Source: an uncultured Eubacteriales bacterium
GTDB taxonomy: Bacteria > Bacillota > Clostridia > Oscillospirales > Acutalibacteraceae
Direction of reading: 5' to 3'
NCBI GenBank assembly: GCA_934456435.1
Contig: CAKSHH010000012.1
Coordinates: 13,012-77,011 of the forward strand
Length of the DNA stretch: 64,000 nucleotides
The notes under the pieces: model-generated
Databases searched by the model: none
Seen by the model: only the letters and a program-made list of their open reading frames with translations
What the model was told of the DNA's origin: nothing
Position numbers and translations under genes: made by a program
Shown here: piece after piece, positions 60,365-64,000 of the stretch
Numbering within the stretch: position 1 is the stretch's first letter
Layout of the letters: every line of letters begins with the position of its first letter

Positions 60365-60890
60365 AACCGGCTTTCACGGCATTTTTGTTTACATCGAGGA
60401 GGTCAAGGTGACGCGCGGAAACGACCTTTTTCAGCGCCGCTTCAACGTTGTCGTCGGAAAAGCTTTCAACCTCTTTGAGGATTTTGCCTGTGATAATCAT
60501 ATTTGCAAGTGTCGGCGTTCCGTTGTCGTTCGCCATTTTGGTTGCAGGAATATAATAAACGTCAACGTCCTCCCTGTCAACCTTTTTGGAAATCATTGTC
60601 GAATCGACAAATATCTTGCCGCCGCTGACGACCTCGTTCTCGTATTTTTCAAGGGACGGAAGATTCATCGCAACGAGAACATCGGGCTTATCGACAATCG
60701 GAGAACCGATGGGATCATCGCTGATTATTACGGAACAGTTGGCTGTACCGCCGCGCATCTCAGGACCGTAGGACGGGAGCCAGCTTACCTGCTTGCCCTC
60801 GATCAATCCCTTGTAGGCGAGGAACTTTCCCGCGAAAAGGATACCCTGTCCGCCGAAGCCTGCGAATAACATTCTGCAAGTGCTGCTCAT
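60351..60890 (-). CDS. 2-oxoacid:ferredoxin oxidoreductase, gamma subunit
   Basis: 179 aa. Family start FAGFGGQGILFAGKFLAY, then SYGPEMRGGTANCSVIIS, both highly typical of KorC/VorC gamma subunits. It completes the enzyme with the alpha, beta and ferredoxin genes upstream. Overlaps the beta gene by 4 bp (ATGA) and the nitrilase gene by 14 bp. Confidence 0.92.
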   Translation of the reverse strand: MSSTCRMLFAGFGGQGILFAGKFLAYKGLIEGKQVSWLPSYGPEMRGGTANCSVIISDDPIGSPIVDKPDVLVAMNLPSLEKYENEVVSGGKIFVDSTMISKKVDREDVDVYYIPATKMANDNGTPTLANMIITGKILKEVESFSDDNVEAALKKVVSARHLDLLDVNKNAVKAGYDYE

Positions 60891-61642
60891 TTTTCTTCCT
60901 CCTTTGCGTAGATATCCTTATAAACACCGAGAGGATAGTAAGGAATCATATTTTTCTCAGCCCAGTCAAGAGCTTTCTGCGGAGTCATACCCCAGTTTGT
61001 CGGGCAGGTTGAAATAACCTCAACAAGAGAGAAGCCCTTGCCCTCGATCTGATTTTTGAAAGCCTTTTTGATTGCTTTCTTTGCATTTTTTACATTTTTA
61101 ACGTTGTTGACCGCAACTCTCTCAAGATAAGCCGCGCCGTCAACATTTGAAAGCAGTTCGCATACCTTTACCGGATAGCCGACCGTGTTGACGTCTCTAC
61201 CGTAGGGAGAGGTCTGAGTAACCTGACCCGGAAGAGTTGTGGGCGCCATCTGACCGCCTGTCATACCGTAGATTGCGTTGTTTACGAAAATTACCGTGAT
61301 GTTCTCACGTCTTGCGGCGGCGTGAACCGTCTCGGCTGTACCGATGGCGGCAAGGTCACCGTCGCCCTGGTATGTAAAGACGATTTTTGACGGATCACTT
61401 CTCTTAACACCTGTTGCAACAGCCGGAGCACGTCCGTGAGCCGCCTGAACAAAGTCACAGGTGAAATAATTGTATGCCATAACAGAGCATCCGACAGAGG
61501 CAACACCGATTGTATCACCCTCTATGCCGAGCTCGTCGATTACCTCGGCTACAAGGCGGTGGATTATACCGTGGGTACAGCCGGGACAATAGTGAAGCGT
61601 TGCATCGGTCAACGATTTCGGTTTTTCAAATACTACTGACAT
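60887..61642 (-). CDS. 2-oxoacid:ferredoxin oxidoreductase, beta (TPP-binding) subunit
   Basis: 251 aa. Contains HYCPGCTHGIIHRLVAEVID near the N-terminus and the TPP motif GDGDLAAIGTAETVHAAARR (GDG ... N) with NNAIYGMTGGQMAPTT. The CxxC in YCPGCTH is the usual short-chain KOR/VOR form. AGGTGTTGAATA region serves as ribosome site. Overlaps alpha by 1 bp. Confidence 0.92.
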   Translation of the reverse strand: MSVVFEKPKSLTDATLHYCPGCTHGIIHRLVAEVIDELGIEGDTIGVASVGCSVMAYNYFTCDFVQAAHGRAPAVATGVKRSDPSKIVFTYQGDGDLAAIGTAETVHAAARRENITVIFVNNAIYGMTGGQMAPTTLPGQVTQTSPYGRDVNTVGYPVKVCELLSNVDGAAYLERVAVNNVKNVKNAKKAIKKAFKNQIEGKGFSLVEVISTCPTNWGMTPQKALDWAEKNMIPYYPLGVYKDIYAKEEEK

Positions 61643-62700
61643 TATTCAACACCTCCGTTGGACATTATTGTTGAAAGCACATCTTCGGGTGTGGGAATCA
61701 TTCCGCCGACGCGGTTGCAAAGCTCTACCGGTCTCTTGCACTCGATAGCAAGTCTTACATCGTCGATCATCTGACCCATATTCATTTCAACAGTTATAAA
61801 TCTCTTGCACTTTTCGGCGGCAGCCTTGATGGGCTTTGTCGGGAACGGCCAGAGTGTGATAGGTCTTATCATACCGACCTTGACGCCTCTCTTGCGAGCC
61901 TCGTTGACGGCGTTCTTTGCAACACGAGCCGTGATACCGAACGCAACAACGCAAACATCGGCGTCATCCATAAGATATTCTTCGTACATTGTCTCGTTTT
62001 CTTCAATGACCTTGTACTTCTGATATCTTTCAAAGTTCTTTATTTCAAGCTCCTCAGGTTTGAGGTAAAGCGAATTGACAATGTTGTGCTCTCTTTCGCA
62101 CTTTGTACCCGTCAGCGCCCACGGCTTCTCGACGGGAGTTACCTCGGCAATGTCAAGGGAAACAGGCTCCATCATCTGTCCCATTGTGCCGTCGGCAAGG
62201 ATCATTGCAACCATTCTGTACTTGTCGGCAAGCTCAAAGCCCTTGACGGTGAGGCTTGCCATTTCCTGGACGGAAGCCGGAGCAAGAACGATATTGTGGT
62301 AATCGCCGTGTCCGCCGCCCTTTGTTGACTGCCAGTAATCCGACTGTGAAGGCTGGATTCCGCCAAGTCCGGGACCGCCGCGCTGTACGTTTACAACGAG
62401 CGCCGGAAGATCACAGCCGGCAAGATATGAAATACCCTCGCTCTTGAGCGATACTCCGGGGCTGGAGGAAGAGGTCATAACCCTCTTGCCCGTTGATGAA
62501 ACGCCGATAACCATATTGATTGCGGCAATTTCACTCTCCGCCTGGAGGAACGTTCCTCCGATTTTCGGCATACGCTTTGACATATATGCGGCAACCTCGG
62601 TCTGCGGAGTTATCGGGTAACCGAAATAATGACGGCAGCCCGCTCTGATTGCGGCCTCTGCTATGGCTTCGTTGCCTTTCATTAAAACTTTATCTGACAT
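61642..62700 (-). CDS. vorB: 2-oxoacid:ferredoxin oxidoreductase alpha subunit, VorB type
   Basis: 352 aa from the ATG at 62700; an upstream extension in the same frame overlaps the ferredoxin gene and is not coding. Motifs: GNEAIAEAAIRAGCRHYFGY, PITPQTEVAAYM, TFLQAESEIAAINMVIG, SSSPGVSLKSEGISYLAG. Size and motifs are those of the 3-methyl-2-oxobutanoate dehydrogenase subunit VorB. Oxidises 2-oxo acids from Val/Leu/Ile to acyl-CoA and reduced ferredoxin, or runs in reverse. The 2-oxoglutarate enzyme KorA is close in sequence, so substrate is inferred from the ilvE gene in the operon. Confidence 0.85.
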   Translation of the reverse strand: MSDKVLMKGNEAIAEAAIRAGCRHYFGYPITPQTEVAAYMSKRMPKIGGTFLQAESEIAAINMVIGVSSTGKRVMTSSSSPGVSLKSEGISYLAGCDLPALVVNVQRGGPGLGGIQPSQSDYWQSTKGGGHGDYHNIVLAPASVQEMASLTVKGFELADKYRMVAMILADGTMGQMMEPVSLDIAEVTPVEKPWALTGTKCEREHNIVNSLYLKPEELEIKNFERYQKYKVIEENETMYEEYLMDDADVCVVAFGITARVAKNAVNEARKRGVKVGMIRPITLWPFPTKPIKAAAEKCKRFITVEMNMGQMIDDVRLAIECKRPVELCNRVGGMIPTPEDVLSTIMSNGGVE

Positions 62701-62705
62701 TTTCT

Positions 62706-62912
62706 TCACCTCTCTACCGTAATCACACAATCGGGACACATAGTTGCACAGAACGCGCAGCCTATACATTTTTCCTGATCCGTCACAACTGCGGGATGAT
62801 GTCCCTTGTTGTTCAGCGTTGTTTCTGACAGATGTACGATTCCCTTGGGACAAGCGTTCACGCACAGTCCGCAGCCCTTGCAAAGGTCTGTTTTGAATGT
62901 TACTTTAGCCAT
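62706..62912 (-). CDS. Two-[4Fe-4S] ferredoxin-like delta subunit
   Basis: 68 aa. Two complete clusters: CKGCGLCVNACPKG and CIGCAFCATMCPDC. Provides the electron exit of the VOR complex. Spacing of 5 bp to the alpha gene and 12 bp to the ATPase gene. AGGAGGAATG ribosome site. Confidence 0.94.
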   Translation of the reverse strand: MAKVTFKTDLCKGCGLCVNACPKGIVHLSETTLNNKGHHPAVVTDQEKCIGCAFCATMCPDCVITVER

Positions 62913-62924
62913 CTGACATTCCTC

Positions 62925-63581
62925 CTAATTTATTTTCTCCTGTAAGGTGAGCGGCAGAAGATTGTCTACCTTTCCGTACAGTTTTTTAAAAAGTGATTTT
63001 TTAACGGTTGTCATCGCAACGGGAAGTCCCGTAAGCTTTGAAACCTCATCGGCATATTTGAGTGAATCAAGAACGTCCTGAGCGGTCGTTTCCTCGCCGA
63101 GATTTGAGTTGTTGATTATCGCCGTGAATTTCATTGAAGCGGCTTTTTCGATTTCGTTCATGACCTCAAGGGTGCTGTACGCATCCCTTGTAAGAGGTCT
63201 GTACATATTGATAACAAGGAACATTTCATAGTCGTCCTCACGGACTATACTCTCGGAATACCGTCCGAGTGCATAAGCTCCTCTGTCATCTCCTCCGATG
63301 TCCATAACGGCATACTCGGAGCGGTCGTCAATGACCGAATAAATATCCTGAGGCAAAGACGGAAGATCGACGTTTGAGCTCGCAAAATCGGAGCAGATCA
63401 GCCTTATTCCGGCTTCATTAAGCTCCTTTTCGCTGTCCTTTGTCCTGAAATACGGATTGACAATATCCAAATCGGCAACCGCGACCTCAAGACCCTGCCG
63501 CCTGAGCTTGAATGCATAGTTGACGGCAATATTTGTTTTTCCGCTGCCGTAATGTCCGGCAAAAAGCGTTATGCGCTTCAT
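62925..63581 (-). CDS. P-loop ATPase (MinD/CobQ-like) at the head of the VOR operon
   Basis: 218 aa. Walker A AGHYGSGKTNIAVNYAFKLR at about 8-27, the second loop VAVADLDIVNPYFRTKD and MDIGGDDRGAYALGRYS, all typical of SIMIBI-class ATPases related to MinD, ParA and CooC. No DNA-binding partner or membrane helix is present. It is 12 bp before the ferredoxin gene and in one transcript with VOR. Such ATPases sometimes load metal or clusters into redox enzymes, so a maturation role for VOR is plausible but unproven. Confidence 0.8.
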   Translation of the reverse strand: MKRITLFAGHYGSGKTNIAVNYAFKLRRQGLEVAVADLDIVNPYFRTKDSEKELNEAGIRLICSDFASSNVDLPSLPQDIYSVIDDRSEYAVMDIGGDDRGAYALGRYSESIVREDDYEMFLVINMYRPLTRDAYSTLEVMNEIEKAASMKFTAIINNSNLGEETTAQDVLDSLKYADEVSKLTGLPVAMTTVKKSLFKKLYGKVDNLLPLTLQEKIN

Positions 63582-63715
63582 AATTTCACCTCGGAAAGTT
63601 TGATGATTAAATGATAAATTATTGTGGACTGAAGAATATTAAATTGATAAAACTTTATTCCCCGTAGGAGGAGCCCACGCTTTTTAAAATTTCTTATGTC
63701 AACGCAGAAATTGGC

Positions 63716-63875
63716 GTGCCAAACCTTAAATCAAAGTGTTCAGGGTGCGTCGAGTTCAAGGCAACAGGCTGACGCATAAGTTCAGGGGTAAAATTGTTAT
63801 CGGTGCTTTGATTTCAAGGCGGTGAGCCGATGGAATACTATGTGTATTTCGAGGCTCACCAACGAAGAAAGCAAT
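63716..63875. repeat. 160-bp structured tandem repeat, unit 1
   Basis: The unit begins GTGCCAAACCTTAAATCAAA and is repeated head to tail from 63876. It holds three paired regions: AAATCAAAG/CTTTGATTT enclosing TGCGTC/GACGCA, then GGTGAGCC/GGCTCACC (about 63823-63860). The period is not a multiple of 3, so it is not coding. Nothing recognised in 63582-63715 apart from AT-rich sequence and the VOR operon's promoter region. Confidence 0.85.
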
Positions 63876-64000
63876 GTGCCAAACCTTAAATCAAATTGTT
63901 CAGGGTGCGTCGAGTTCAAGGCGACAGGCTGACGCATAAGTTCAGGGGTAAAATTGTTATCGGTGCTTTGATTTCAAGGCGGTGAGCCGATGGAATACTA
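63876..64000. repeat. 160-bp structured tandem repeat, unit 2 (cut by window end)
   Basis: 125 bases present, differing from unit 1 at only two positions (G to T at about 63897, A to G at about 63928). The array may continue beyond the window. Confidence 0.85.

Noticed and set aside
62701..62883. Longer start for the VOR alpha subunit
   Set aside because: The extension is the ferredoxin gene read in another frame; family start and spacing favour 62700.
63716..64000. CRISPR array
   Set aside because: The whole 160-bp unit is repeated with no variable spacers, and no cas gene is present.

Overview
The window looks like chromosomal DNA of a low-to-mid GC anaerobic Firmicute, most likely a gut Clostridia lineage close to Ruminococcaceae/Oscillospiraceae. 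The evidence is strong AGGAGG-type ribosome sites, TTGACA/TATAAT promoters, a ribosomal L27 with a cleavable N-terminus next to its Prp protease, a PurF with a propeptide and Fe-S cysteines, an hprK-murB-rapZ-whiA cluster, the GGGtGRT protein pair, and a ferredoxin-dependent branched-chain 2-oxoacid oxidoreductase. No prophage, CRISPR array or complete insertion sequence is visible. The accessory features are decayed genes, small dispersed palindromic repeats and one tandem repeat at the right edge.

Layout. 1-2.9 kb: an ECF-type sigma factor, a membrane protein with an extracytoplasmic Ig-like region (probable anti-sigma) and a YcxB-like membrane protein. 2.9-3.4 kb: a YgjV-like membrane protein on the minus strand. 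3.66-17.5 kb: one long purine operon, promoter - ZTP riboswitch - terminator - purE-purC-purF-purM-FNT transporter-purN-purO-AICAR formyltransferase-purD-purL-fhs - terminator. It holds most steps of IMP synthesis plus a route from imported formate to 10-formyl-THF. 17.5-19.1 kb: decayed genes (frameshifted flavodoxin, iron-alcohol dehydrogenase tail, truncated LysR). 19.3-24.6 kb: a 50-aa protein, the GGGtGRT/NifU-like pair, a glycosyltransferase-like protein, a HlyIII-like protein, a repeat-like stretch and an XRE regulator. 24.7-27.7 kb: rplU-prp-rpmA, a NUDIX hydrolase, a methyltransferase lying between two copies of a tRNA tail plus terminator, and tRNA-Pro(GGG). 27.8-32.9 kb: a MarR-controlled heterodimeric ABC exporter, then purine nucleoside phosphorylase.

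32.9-39 kb: a small membrane protein, a secreted metallophosphoesterase, a Cys-repeat surface protein and a class B PBP. 38.9-41 kb: rpsB-tsf with a structured leader. 41-44.6 kb: a MerR-controlled aldo/keto reductase-cupin-CMD operon, a HAD phosphatase and a small secreted protein. 44.7-51.7 kb: pcrA, pfkA, dnaE. 52-56.8 kb: hprK-glcK-murB-rapZ-whiA. 56.9-58.4 kb: two unknown membrane proteins and palindromic repeats. 58.4-63.6 kb: an operon reading P-loop ATPase - ferredoxin - VOR alpha - beta - gamma - nitrilase-type hydrolase - ilvE. 63.7-64 kb: a 160-bp structured tandem repeat running off the window.

Functional reading. The purine operon senses folate-limited purine synthesis through ZTP and can raise formate uptake (FNT), formate activation (Fhs) and the formyl-consuming enzymes together. 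The VOR/ilvE operon points to branched-chain amino acid interconversion or fermentation coupled to ferredoxin. The two divergent or autoregulated clusters (MarR-ABC and MerR-AKR) have operators that can be read directly in their promoters.
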